In this document: positions 1 to 7,803 of the stretch, one piece after another
How positions within the stretch are numbered: position 1 is the stretch's first letter
How the letters are laid out: every line of letters begins with the position of its first letter
Origin: Dokdonia sp.
GTDB taxonomy: Bacteria; Bacteroidota; Bacteroidia; Flavobacteriales; Flavobacteriaceae
Direction: 5' to 3'
NCBI GenBank assembly: GCA_020628615.1
Contig: JAHDEV010000007.1
Location: forward strand, 1 to 41,725
DNA: 41,725 nucleotides
Made by a program: the position numbers and the translations under genes
The notes under the pieces: generated by a model
Seen by the model: the letters and a program-made list of their open reading frames with translations, nothing else
The model's database searches: none
Told to the model about the DNA's origin: nothing

Positions 1-1037
1 TTTGCAAAGGTATAGACCTTCTTATTTTTAAATGCATCAAACTGTCCGTAGGCAGGGTTGTCACTTAGTAATTTTGAATATGATGTATACTGTCCAGGTG
101 CAATCCAGAAGTCTGCTTGCTGCCCTTTTTCTAGCACAGATTCTATACTTAAGGCAATACTTCCCGTACCCTCGGTATCTGCCCATAGGTATGAGCCTCC
201 GGCATCTTCTAGAACTTTAGCCTGCCAGCTATCACCCTTAGGTAAATACCATACATCCTTATACATCGCGCCACTTAAAATAGTAGGGCTTGATGTTACA
301 GCTGCAAGTTGCTTTTTGGTAGCTAGATATTGATTTTTTATAGTGGTAAAAATGCTGTCTGCTTCTTTTTCTTTTCCGTACAGTGCTCCAAAAAATTTGA
401 TCCACTCTGCTTTGCCTAGCGGTTCTTTTTCTACCCAGTCGCCGTTGTATAGCACAGGGATTCCTGCACGTTGTAGGGTATTTACAGATTTGTTTTCTCC
501 TTCTACACCAAAGGTGATAACCGCATCTGGATTGAGATTTATTGCAAGTTCTGTATTAAGGGATTCGTTTTGACCTAGCTCTGTAATGAGATTGTTTTCA
601 ATACGCTTTCGCGAAAGCGGACTCGACACATAATCAAGATTAGGAAAACCTTTAAGTGTTTCTATAACACCTAGCATCTCCAGAGAGGGGATGTGCGTCG
701 TAGAAGTAACTATCACATTATTTATAGGCGTTTTTATGATGGCATCTACACCTTGATCATTAAGTAGCTCTGTAAGAGATTTACTGTTTTCTTCTTCTAT
801 AGACGCTTGCAAACCTTCTTCTGGCACAAGGGCGTAGGTAAAGGTTTTATCTGCATTTGGAAATGCTTCTGTAACCTCTAGCAATGTGTAGTTTGCATAT
901 TTTGTAATGGTAAAACCATCTGCATAGGTTACTGTTTGTGAGGCACTCATTGTGGGAGTAACGGTCGTGACTGCTGGTTCATTTTTACAAGCTGTTACCA
1001 GAAGTATAAGAAAGGCTAAAAGGTGTAAGTGCTTCAT
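1..1037 (-). CDS. btuF: Periplasmic-binding lipoprotein, BtuF/FecB-like (partial, C-terminus off the left edge)
   Basis: I translated this from the reverse strand. It starts at the ATG at 1037-1035, and about 345 residues are visible before the window edge with no stop. The N-terminus is a lipoprotein signal: a hydrophobic stretch followed by the lipobox V-T-A-C with Cys17. The body reads as a two-lobed metal-chelate or cobalamin-binding protein (Periplasmic_BP_2 type), with phrases such as LNPDAVITFG and GIPVLYNGDW. Such proteins deliver B12 or ferric siderophore to an inner-membrane ABC importer. The B12 assignment rests mainly on context: it is divergent from a cobalamin riboswitch and a BtuB-like receptor. 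No riboswitch is seen on this gene's own side. A copy of the 16-bp palindrome (604-619) is read here as LSRKR, the only copy in that frame. A siderophore-binding role remains possible. Confidence 0.8.
   Translation of the reverse strand, partial: MKHLHLLAFLILLVTACKNEPAVTTVTPTMSASQTVTYADGFTITKYANYTLLEVTEAFPNADKTFTYALVPEEGLQASIEEENSKSLTELLNDQGVDAIIKTPINNVIVTSTTHIPSLEMLGVIETLKGFPNLDYVSSPLSRKRIENNLITELGQNESLNTELAINLNPDAVITFGVEGENKSVNTLQRAGIPVLYNGDWVEKEPLGKAEWIKFFGALYGKEKEADSIFTTIKNQYLATKKQLAAVTSSPTILSGAMYKDVWYLPKGDSWQAKVLEDAGGSYLWADTEGTGSIALSIESVLEKGQQADFWIAPGQYTSYSKLLSDNPAYGQFDAFKNKKVYTFA
604..619. repeat. 16-bp palindrome, copy 1 (in btuF-like gene)
   Basis: Perfect CGCTTTCGCGAAAGCG. Inside the btuF-like gene it is read as L-S-R-K-R on the coding strand, the least used of the three possible frames. 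Confidence 0.97.
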
Positions 1038-1041
1038 TTGC

Positions 1042-1073
1042 CAAAAGTAGTATTAAAATCCTCAATGCCGCAA
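1042..1073 (-). promoter_or_regulatory. Putative promoter of the btuF-like gene
   Basis: On the reverse strand, TACTTTTG (1049-1042) matches the Bacteroidetes -7 element TAnnTTTG. A TTG lies 21 bases further upstream (1073-1071), where the -33 element is expected. The -7 box ends only four bases before the ATG, so the transcript would be leaderless or nearly so. Confidence 0.5.
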
Positions 1074-1122
1074 GAGGGCTTTCTTCTTTTTGATTTACTG
1101 CTAGGTATGGAGTAATGTTATG

Positions 1123-1130
1123 TATATTTG
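1123..1130 (+). promoter_or_regulatory. Putative -7 promoter element for the riboswitch/btuB operon
   Basis: TATATTTG is an exact TAnnTTTG match and sits just before the first conserved bases of the cobalamin riboswitch, where the transcript should start. I see no convincing -33 TTG at the usual spacing. Confidence 0.6.
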
Positions 1131-1133
1131 CGA

Positions 1134-1316
1134 CGAATTTTGGTTTTGATGCATCACACAGATGCAGAAGATTAAAAGGGAATTCCGTATAAATCGGAAG
1201 CTGTTCCCGCAACTGTAAGCTAAGCCCGTATAGGGTTTGTTACTACTACAAAGCCACTGTCATAAGGTGTTATGATGGGAAGGTGTAACAAAAGCAAGCC
1301 AGGAGACCTGCCACAA
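1134..1316 (+). ncRNA. Cobalamin (B12) riboswitch
   Basis: The conserved blocks of the AdoCbl-type riboswitch appear in order. They are the P3-P4 region with GGGAA and paired CCG/CGG, CCCGCAACTGTAAG (1206-1219), GCCACT (1253-1258), GGGAAGG (1277-1283) and the B12 box AGCCAGGAGACCTGCC (1297-1312). It lies in the 326-base gap ahead of a BtuB-like receptor, a classic target. Downstream, CAACTTT (1335-1341) can pair with AAAGTTG (1349-1355), forming a hairpin that ends eight bases before the ATG; this may be the expression platform. There is no U-run, so control of translation initiation is more likely than termination. Boundaries are approximate. Confidence 0.95.
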
Positions 1317-1363
1317 TTCTTAATTAAAATCAAGCAACTTTCGGGTAAAAAGTTGGTAGATAG

Positions 1364-3220
1364 ATGAAACATAGATTCCTTTTTATTGTTGTCGTGCTAT
1401 GTGCACTTACAACTGTCGCACAAATAGATACACTTCAAGTTTTACCTGAGGTGATCCTTAGTGATGTTAAGTTACAAAACCACAGTGTAGGTATAGCTCT
1501 TAATAAGATAAGTGATAGCACCATACAGCGCTCTCGCACGGCTCTTACCGAGGTGTTGCGAGCAAATAGCACCATATACTTTAGAGAAAATGGGCCAGGT
1601 GGCGTAGCCTCTGCCTCTTTTAGAGGGACTAACGCGGCACAGACAGCCGTCGTGTGGAACGGTATAAACATAAATAGCCAGCTTACGGGACAGTCTGATT
1701 TTAATACCTTATTGTCAAAAAATTATGATCAGCTCGATGTGAGAGCGGGCGGTGGGAGCATTATATATGGCTCTGGAGCAGTAGGTGGTAGTGTTCATCT
1801 AGGTAATGATATTAGATTTAATAAAGGACTGAACACGACAGTAACCGCAGGTTACGGAAGTTTTGATACTCAAATCGCAACGGCCAAAACGCAATTTTCA
1901 AACACTAATTTTTACATAGATGCCGGGCTAGATTATCAACGCTCTGAAAACGATTTTGACTATCTAGATACAGAAAACCAGTTTAATGAAAATGGTCAAT
2001 ACGACAATCTCAACGCTATTTTTAATATGGGTTACCTTCTTAAAAATAAGGGTAATCGCACACATTTATTAAAACTGCACCACAATACCTACGTAGGTAA
2101 TCGCAACTTTTCTGGCACACTCACAGCACCGTCTAATGATGGGTATGAAGACAGAAATACGAGGACACTTGCTGTATGGGAAAACCTGGGTACAAGATTT
2201 AATGGCAAGTTACGTGCGGCGCATATTTTTGAACAGTTTAGATATTTTGCAAATAACCAAACTGACGATAATGACCTAGGTAAATCTATACGCTATCTAG
2301 CAAACTATGAGGCAACTTATAAGCTAGATCGTAAAAAGGAACTTACCGTAATAGGTGAGGTAAACCATATTTCGGCAGCTGGTGCGTCTATCGTTGCAAC
2401 TACTAGAAATCAAGGGTCACTCGTTGCCCTTTGGAAACAGCAACTTACTCATAAATTTACCTATGAGTTTCAGGCGAGACAAGAGTTGGTAGAAGGTTTT
2501 GATAGTCCATTTCTTTTGGGAGCTGGTTTTGATTACGCTTTCGCGAAAGCGTATACACTCACATTTAACGGGTCAAAAAATTATAGAATCCCCACATTTA
2601 ACGATGCCTACTGGTCTGGGCCAGGTGCTGTAGGTAACCCAGACCTAAAACCCGAAACAAGCTTACAAGCCGAAATAGGTTTAAAAAGAACACATAAAAA
2701 TCTCACTTTAGGACTGAGAGGGTTTTATATAAACACAGATGATTTGATACAATGGCAGCCTAATCTAAGCGGTATCTGGTCACCTATAAACATTGCAGAT
2801 ACTGAGCATTATGGTATAGAGTGGGAGCTCGATTATACGGCTAGTATAGGTAATCATAAAGTTACAACCACGGCTCAATATGCCTACACAAAAGCCGAAG
2901 ATGTAGCCAGAGGTAAACAACTTATCTATGTGCCAGCTCATAAAGCGATACTCAGTATCGCGCATAACTATGGCAGGCTGAGTAGTTATGTGCAAACCAG
3001 CTTTGTAGATCGTGTTTTTACAACTACAGATAATACGGCGCAGGTAGACGGCTATGCGATTGCAAACCTTGGGACGAGCTATGACATCTTACACAAGCAA
3101 GGGACTAAGCTTCAAGTAATGGCGAGAGTCAATAACTTATTTAATACAAACTACCAGACGGTTGCTTTTAGACCTAACCCTGGAAGAAACTTTTTATTAC
3201 AAACAACAATTACTTTTTAA
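1364..3220 (+). CDS. btuB: TonB-dependent receptor, BtuB-like (cobalamin outer-membrane receptor)
   Basis: 618 residues with a Sec signal peptide (about residues 1-20, ending TTVAQ). The N-terminal plug domain follows, including FRENGPGG and SFRGTNAAQTAVVWNG and the glycine-rich GGGSIIYGSGAVGGSV. A long beta-barrel then ends in aromatic Phe, as outer-membrane barrels do. The size matches BtuB-type receptors (about 600-650) rather than the 1000-residue SusC type, and there is no N-terminal carboxypeptidase-like domain. The cobalamin riboswitch directly upstream makes B12 or another corrinoid the likely substrate. The next gene begins eight bases after the stop, so the two form an operon. A palindrome copy at 2536-2551 adds AFAKA in the barrel near residues 392-396. 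Confidence 0.9.
   Translation: MKHRFLFIVVVLCALTTVAQIDTLQVLPEVILSDVKLQNHSVGIALNKISDSTIQRSRTALTEVLRANSTIYFRENGPGGVASASFRGTNAAQTAVVWNGININSQLTGQSDFNTLLSKNYDQLDVRAGGGSIIYGSGAVGGSVHLGNDIRFNKGLNTTVTAGYGSFDTQIATAKTQFSNTNFYIDAGLDYQRSENDFDYLDTENQFNENGQYDNLNAIFNMGYLLKNKGNRTHLLKLHHNTYVGNRNFSGTLTAPSNDGYEDRNTRTLAVWENLGTRFNGKLRAAHIFEQFRYFANNQTDDNDLGKSIRYLANYEATYKLDRKKELTVIGEVNHISAAGASIVATTRNQGSLVALWKQQLTHKFTYEFQARQELVEGFDSPFLLGAGFDYAFAKAYTLTFNGSKNYRIPTFNDAYWSGPGAVGNPDLKPETSLQAEIGLKRTHKNLTLGLRGFYINTDDLIQWQPNLSGIWSPINIADTEHYGIEWELDYTASIGNHKVTTTAQYAYTKAEDVARGKQLIYVPAHKAILSIAHNYGRLSSYVQTSFVDRVFTTTDNTAQVDGYAIANLGTSYDILHKQGTKLQVMARVNNLFNTNYQTVAFRPNPGRNFLLQTTITF
2536..2551. repeat. 16-bp palindrome, copy 2 (in btuB-like gene)
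   Basis: Perfect CGCTTTCGCGAAAGCG, extended by flanking bases to the 20-bp palindrome TACGCTTTCGCGAAAGCGTA. Read as Y-AFAKA-Y in the predicted beta-barrel. Confidence 0.97.
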
Positions 3221-3228
3221 ACACACTT

Positions 3229-4299
3229 ATGAAACATTCTTTTTACACACTCTGCATTGCAGTACTCTTATTATTTTCTTGTAATACAGATGACGATTTA
3301 TTTATTCCTGCGACCCCAGAGGTAGAAGGGCCGTATGCTACTGGATTTTTAGTAACAAATGAAGGACCTTTTTCAAATGGTTTTGGAACAGTAGATCATA
3401 TAGATGAAAACCTTACTACAGTAACATCATCTATCTATCAAGCTGTAAATAATGATAATCTAGGTAACATTGTGCAATCACTCACAATGACAGACGATAC
3501 TGTTTATGTAATTACAAACGTGAGCTCACGTATTACGGTAGTAGAAAAAGATACCTTTGAAGAAATAATCCAGATTACAGAAGGACTTAATAACCCACGT
3601 AATATGGTAATAATAGGGGATAACGGTTATGTGACTAACTGGGGCGATCCAGCTATAGCGACAGATGACTATGTGGCTGTTTTAGATCTTAATACAAATG
3701 AGATAGTAAGCACAATTGCTGTGGCAGAAGGACCAGAAGAAATCGTAGCCAAAGATGGAGTTATTTACGTAGCACATCAAGGAGGTTTTGGAGTAAATAA
3801 TATTGTATCTGTAATCTCTAGTGAGCAAGAAAATGTTGTTACTACAATAGAGGTAGGTGATGTGCCTAACTCACTACAGTTTGACACGGCGGGACGTCTT
3901 GTAGTTTTAGCTAGTGGTGCTCCAGCATTTACAGGTAATGAGACAGGAGGACAGTTTACTATTATAGATACAGATACAAATACTGCTGTAGAGACCGTTT
4001 TGTTTACAAACACTGAGCATCCTAACTTCTTAAATGTAGTAGGTGATGATGTGTTTTATTATCTAGGTGGAGCTGTTTATAAAACAACAGTAGCAGATTT
4101 TACAACGACTAGTACTGCAATTATATCTGGATCGTTTTTCTATAATATGACCATACTCAGCGACGGTACACTAGCTGGATGTAACGCTGCAGATTTTGCT
4201 AGTAATGGTACTGTAGAGCTTTATGATACTACTACGGGAACTTTATTAAATACACTCAATGTAGGTATTGTACCAGGTAACGTTTACGAGATAAACTAA
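3229..4299 (+). CDS. Surface lipoprotein with YncE-like beta-propeller repeats, candidate BtuG-type B12-binding protein
   Basis: 356 residues. The N-terminus is a lipoprotein signal with lipobox L-F-S-C (Cys18), followed at once by NTDDD. Acidic residues just after the lipid-bearing Cys are typical of surface-export signals in Bacteroidetes lipoproteins. The rest consists of repeating blade-like units of about 45 residues (VVEKDTFEEIIQI, VLDLNTNEIVSTI, VISSEQENVVTTI, IIDTDTNTAVETV, LYDTTTGTLLNTL), the pattern of YncE-type beta-propellers. It is cotranscribed with the riboswitch-controlled BtuB-like receptor. In Bacteroides, the surface lipoprotein BtuG is also a beta-propeller partner of BtuB that captures B12. 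The same role here is inferred from fold and position, not shown. Confidence 0.72.
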   Translation: MKHSFYTLCIAVLLLFSCNTDDDLFIPATPEVEGPYATGFLVTNEGPFSNGFGTVDHIDENLTTVTSSIYQAVNNDNLGNIVQSLTMTDDTVYVITNVSSRITVVEKDTFEEIIQITEGLNNPRNMVIIGDNGYVTNWGDPAIATDDYVAVLDLNTNEIVSTIAVAEGPEEIVAKDGVIYVAHQGGFGVNNIVSVISSEQENVVTTIEVGDVPNSLQFDTAGRLVVLASGAPAFTGNETGGQFTIIDTDTNTAVETVLFTNTEHPNFLNVVGDDVFYYLGGAVYKTTVADFTTTSTAIISGSFFYNMTILSDGTLAGCNAADFASNGTVELYDTTTGTLLNTLNVGIVPGNVYEIN

Positions 4300-4318
4300 G
4301 TTTATTTACTATATAATT

Positions 4319-4353
4319 AAAAAGGGGTGACATAATCTGTTACCCCTTTTTTT
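4319..4353. terminator. Bidirectional intrinsic terminator between convergent genes
   Basis: GGGGTGACA pairs with TGTTACCCC (one G-U) around a five-base loop, with an A-run on the left and seven Ts on the right. It can end the B12 operon rightward and the S41 protease transcript leftward. Confidence 0.88.
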
Positions 4354-4356
4354 GTA

Positions 4357-5799
4357 CTAGTCTATATCAAGTTGATCAACTATCATACGCTGGTAGAGCG
4401 GGTCTTGTTGCTCTGTGTCAAAATAAGAGTGTTGTACCGTGGTATTATATTGTGCGCTGCTTCTTCCGTTTATAATCACATCTATGGCTGCGTCTAGTAG
4501 CGGCTCACCTTGCTCACCTAGCTGGCCATAATTTGTAAAATCTTCTGCTATTTCAATATCTGGTGTAAAACCGTCAAAATAGTCTGTAAGACCATTTGCA
4601 TTTACAGATTTAAGTACAAGTGGTAGCATTACATATCTGTGATTTGGGTTTGCTTCAGATCTTCTAAAACCTGGCGCTGGGGCATCATATAATAAAAAAG
4701 ACCCTTCAAATTTTCCTACGGTGTTTGTACCTATCTGTATAATCTCAATATATGGATCTAGACCACTTAGTATGAGTTCGCTAGCACTTGCGGTTCTTCC
4801 CGTAGTGAGTATGAACACTCTAGAAAGACCTAAGCTGTTTATAGTTGCTCCATCATTCCCACTTCCTAGATTACTATTAAAAGTGCGTGTAAATTGATTT
4901 TCTGGGTTACGATCTGAGTTGTACTCTTGTGTGATAAATGTTTGCCCCTCAAACTGCCCAGTAATCATAGACGAGAGGTCGTTTGCCGTCTCTATAGAAC
5001 CACCGCCATTGTAGCGTAAATCGAGTACGAGATCTGTGATCCCTGCCGCTTGAAACTCTGCAAACGCATCATTGAGGTCACTATCAAACTCATTTGTAAA
5101 GCCTGTATAATGTAAATAGCCTATCTCATTACCACCTACACTTAAAACATTTACAGTATGTACAGGGTTTATAATGAGCTGTATTTTATTTATTACAATT
5201 TCTTCTCCCGTAAGGTCAAAGTCTGTACCGTTAAAGGTTGCTGTACTTATGGTATAACTTTCTGGGCTAAAAAAACTAGAAAAGCTAGTGTTACCATCTA
5301 TAGGTTGGCCAGTAGCGCCTTGCAAGGGTTGCCCGTCTACAAGGGTAAATATCATACCTCTCTCAACACCCGCAACAGCTGCCGGACTATCATTTACCAC
5401 ATATCTCACAATACCAAAGGCTCTAGTAGGGTCATTAGGCATAATAAGCAGGGATATATTCATACCAGAGGCAGTGCGAATTCCCGCTAGTGAGTTTTCT
5501 AATTCTGTATAATCATCTCGTAATATGCTAAAACGGTCTACAGGCGCCGTAAGTGCATCAAAAGCATCTTCTACTGAGGCAAATTGTGATAGGTAATCAA
5601 ATTTTTCTCCATCATTACTAAAAAAATCATTTGCTAGCTCTGGCACTTGGTCTTTATATAATGACCAGTAATTGAGACCCCTGTAAACAAAGTCAGACAG
5701 CTCTACTGTAGTTGCTGGTCTTATAGTATCATCAAGATCATCATTACAAGAAAAAAAGAGCATTGTAAAGACGAGTAGGAGTAGGGTAATCTTTTTCAT
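4357..5799 (-). CDS. S41-family (C-terminal processing peptidase-like) lipoprotein
   Basis: 480 residues. Lipoprotein signal with lipobox F-F-S-C (Cys18) followed by NDDLDD, which suggests surface or outer-membrane attachment. A PDZ-like segment (SPAAVAGVERGMIFTLVDGQ) precedes the S41 core with LVLDLRYNGGG. The catalytic dyad is visible: nucleophile Ser338 in GRTASASE and the general-base Lys363 in NTVGK, exactly 25 residues later as in Prc/CtpA enzymes. It should be an active serine protease on the periplasmic or outer side. The substrate is unknown. It stands alone, with terminators or gaps on both sides and its own promoter upstream. Confidence 0.92.
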   Translation of the reverse strand: MKKITLLLLVFTMLFFSCNDDLDDTIRPATTVELSDFVYRGLNYWSLYKDQVPELANDFFSNDGEKFDYLSQFASVEDAFDALTAPVDRFSILRDDYTELENSLAGIRTASGMNISLLIMPNDPTRAFGIVRYVVNDSPAAVAGVERGMIFTLVDGQPLQGATGQPIDGNTSFSSFFSPESYTISTATFNGTDFDLTGEEIVINKIQLIINPVHTVNVLSVGGNEIGYLHYTGFTNEFDSDLNDAFAEFQAAGITDLVLDLRYNGGGSIETANDLSSMITGQFEGQTFITQEYNSDRNPENQFTRTFNSNLGSGNDGATINSLGLSRVFILTTGRTASASELILSGLDPYIEIIQIGTNTVGKFEGSFLLYDAPAPGFRRSEANPNHRYVMLPLVLKSVNANGLTDYFDGFTPDIEIAEDFTNYGQLGEQGEPLLDAAIDVIINGRSSAQYNTTVQHSYFDTEQQDPLYQRMIVDQLDID

Positions 5800-5836
5800 A
5801 GGATTAATATTAAGGGAGTATATCGTAATCTAGTAT

Positions 5837-5869
5837 CAAATATAGTTAAACGTAAAAAAGTCACTACAA
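5837..5869 (-). promoter_or_regulatory. Putative promoter of the S41 peptidase gene
   Basis: On the reverse strand, TATATTTG (5844-5837) is an exact -7 match. A TTG lies 22 bases upstream (5869-5867). The predicted leader to the ATG at 5799 is about 35 bases. Confidence 0.55.
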
Positions 5870-5897
5870 TTACATTGTCTGCTTTAAAGTTTTGAGA

Positions 5898-6548
5898 TTA
5901 ATTAACAAGCTTTGCTAACAGCGGCAAATCGTGATCTAGTTGCTCAAACGCTGTTTTTGGTGTTCTATAGCCTAGAAAGGGGGCAAAGTAAATATAAGAT
6001 TCAAGCTTGTGGCTATAAGCAAGTTTATTATGTGTAGACAGTTTTTTATCTAGATCTAGACTTATATCCATCCACTCCGAAGAAAAAAACTGAGCGCCTT
6101 GTCTATTAAAAAGTAAGATAAGCTTAGGAGCAATATAGGTGATGACCTCTTTAGTAATCTCAAGTTGATCTCTGAGAAACTGTTTACCCACCTCGTCGTT
6201 AAGAAAGTGTGCTATTTGTTTTTGCTCCGTATGTCGTTGATAGAATAAATCGCAATAAGTAATTCCTTGAGATTGAAAAGCTGATAGTAAGTTGTAAAAT
6301 TTTTTAAAGTAGCGATCATTCTGCAATTTGCTATAATCATAGCTACACATATCGTCACTTATAAAATCTGTGCGTAACGATGGATTTATACCCATAACCA
6401 GCACGTTTGCCGTAGGATCTATCTTAGAGAATACAAAGCCATCATGTATAATGTCTTGCTGTTCTTGGGTATGAAGAAGCTTTGTGTAGGTGGTAAATAG
6501 GGTTTCAATTTTCGCTTTAAGCGAAAGCAAAAATGCATCCCTACTCAT
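5898..6548 (-). CDS. Uracil-DNA-glycosylase-superfamily-like protein
   Basis: 216 residues, no signal peptide, so cytoplasmic. The best clue is VLVMGINPSLRTD (residues 49-61), which resembles the GINPG motif of Mug/TDG-type glycosylases, with Asn55 in the active-site position. A later PKLILLFNRQGAQFF resembles the strand-turn segment of the same fold. I do not see the second catalytic HPS-type motif clearly, so enzyme activity is uncertain. Its start overlaps the end of the DUF1343 gene by eight bases, so the two are probably cotranscribed. Near its N-terminus (6513-6528) lies an altered copy of the palindrome, read SLKAK. Confidence 0.55.
   Translation of the reverse strand: MSRDAFLLSLKAKIETLFTTYTKLLHTQEQQDIIHDGFVFSKIDPTANVLVMGINPSLRTDFISDDMCSYDYSKLQNDRYFKKFYNLLSAFQSQGITYCDLFYQRHTEQKQIAHFLNDEVGKQFLRDQLEITKEVITYIAPKLILLFNRQGAQFFSSEWMDISLDLDKKLSTHNKLAYSHKLESYIYFAPFLGYRTPKTAFEQLDHDLPLLAKLVN
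6510..6528. repeat. Altered copy of the 16-bp palindrome
   Basis: On the minus strand this reads GCTTTCGCTTAAAGCG. It matches the standard element except that the central G is replaced by TT. It is still self-complementary: TTTCGCTT (6510-6517) pairs with AAGCGAAA (6519-6526). The altered length changes the reading frame after it. Confidence 0.6.
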
Positions 6549-7803
6549 ACATTAGATATTTTGAGCGTATCTTTTTAAATCGTTCTATACCTGGCAACCA
6601 TTTTCTTTTAATCTCCTTAAAAGTATAGCCCGCCTCAATGTCTTGCTGTAATTGTGTTGAACCCGCGTGTAGTGTAAAGCTAGCCGTTTTAAAGAAAGTA
6701 TCCTTATTACTACTAGCAGCATAGGCTTCTATGAGCCATTCAAGATTTACCGTGTTCATATAGGCCTCACCACGTAGGTCTTTACCGTTACAGGTTACAC
6801 CCTTATGTTTTGGTGATTTTGAACCAAAATTAGGTTGTGGCGTGTATAAGAATGAAAAGTACTCTTTAGGAAAATCTGGTGCGCCAAAGATTTGAAACTG
6901 CATTTCTGTCCCGCGTCCCGCGTTTACCGTAGTCCCTTCAAAAAAGCCTAAGCTAGGATATAAATTGATACTCTTATCATTAGGCAAGTTAGGCGAGGGT
7001 CTTGTAGGGAGTGCATATTTTTTCTGGTATGACCAGTTTTTAAGAGGTATCACCGTAAGATCTACTGTGATCTTATCTTTGAGCCAGCCTTCTCCATTTA
7101 CCATTCTTGCATATTCGCCTATCGTCATACCATACACAAGTGGTATCTCGTGCATACCTAAAAAGCTACTGTGTTCTTTTTCTAGTGTAGGGCCGTCTAT
7201 GTAATGAGCATTAGGATTAGGTCTGTCTAGCACTATGACGGAAATCCCACTTTCTGCAGCGGCTTCCATAACATAGGTGAGGGTAGATATGTAGGTGTAA
7301 AAACGCACGCCCACATCTTGTATGTCAAAGAGTAAGACATCAAGCCCTTCTAGCTGTTGTGCCGTGGGTTTTTTATTTTTTCCGTAAAGGGAGATGATGT
7401 TGAGACCCGTTTTTGGGTCTTTGCCATCCTTTACTTTTTCGCCGGCATCTACATTTCCTCTAAAACCGTGCTCTGGCGAGAAGACCTTCTTTATCGTAAC
7501 TCCCATACTGAGTAAGGAGTCTACCAGATGAGTGCTTTGCGCTTCTGTATGCGATGTCTCGGTAAAGATGAGTCCGCTTTTATTTGTAACTACTCCTACG
7601 TTTTTATTTGCTAGTAATGGGAGGTATACATCTGTTCTATTTGCACCCACAGTAATGCTAGAATCTATGACTACTAGGTTACTTGTCGTGGGTTGTTTGG
7701 ATTCCGCTTTCGCGAAAGCGGTCTTATCTCCACCTGTATTTGCACAAGAAATTAAGAGTGTGAGCGTTAAAAAAAGGGTATTTTTGAATAAAATGAGACG
7801 CAT
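6541..7803 (-). CDS. namZ: DUF1343 lipoprotein, NamZ-type exo-beta-N-acetylmuramidase
   Basis: 420 residues. N-terminal lipoprotein signal with lipobox L-I-S-C (Cys20). The whole DUF1343 region is present: VGVVTNKSG, KKVFSPEHGFRG (Glu111 in SPEHG is the likely catalytic acid), LLFDIQDVGVRFYTYIST, VLDRPNPN, GPTLE and GRGTEMQFQIFGAP. DUF1343 enzymes (NamZ) remove N-acetylmuramic acid from the non-reducing end of peptidoglycan fragments, so a role in cell-wall recycling or scavenging is likely. A palindrome copy inserts AFAKA just after the lipid anchor (residues 29-33), in what is probably a flexible linker. Its ATG directly abuts the start codon of the divergent permease gene. Confidence 0.9.
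   Translation of the reverse strand: MRLILFKNTLFLTLTLLISCANTGGDKTAFAKAESKQPTTSNLVVIDSSITVGANRTDVYLPLLANKNVGVVTNKSGLIFTETSHTEAQSTHLVDSLLSMGVTIKKVFSPEHGFRGNVDAGEKVKDGKDPKTGLNIISLYGKNKKPTAQQLEGLDVLLFDIQDVGVRFYTYISTLTYVMEAAAESGISVIVLDRPNPNAHYIDGPTLEKEHSSFLGMHEIPLVYGMTIGEYARMVNGEGWLKDKITVDLTVIPLKNWSYQKKYALPTRPSPNLPNDKSINLYPSLGFFEGTTVNAGRGTEMQFQIFGAPDFPKEYFSFLYTPQPNFGSKSPKHKGVTCNGKDLRGEAYMNTVNLEWLIEAYAASSNKDTFFKTASFTLHAGSTQLQQDIEAGYTFKEIKRKWLPGIERFKKIRSKYLMYE
7705..7720. repeat. 16-bp palindrome, copy 3 (in DUF1343 gene)
   Basis: Perfect copy, extended to 18 bp (CCGC...GCGG). Read as T-AFAKA-E in the linker after the lipobox. Confidence 0.97.
7779..7786 (+). promoter_or_regulatory. Putative -7 element for the permease gene, inside the opposing gene
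   Basis: TATTTTTG is an exact TAnnTTTG match on the plus strand. It lies 17 bases before the TTG start of the permease and within the signal-peptide codons of the minus-strand DUF1343 gene. With no intergenic DNA here, the promoter must lie in coding sequence. No clear -33 box. Confidence 0.5.

Noticed and set aside
5158-5512. Plus-strand open frames inside the S41 protease gene
   Set aside because: They are antisense to a clear, motif-bearing gene and have no signal of their own; the same applies to other antisense frames in the window, such as those near 58-573, 15742, 17220 and 39830.
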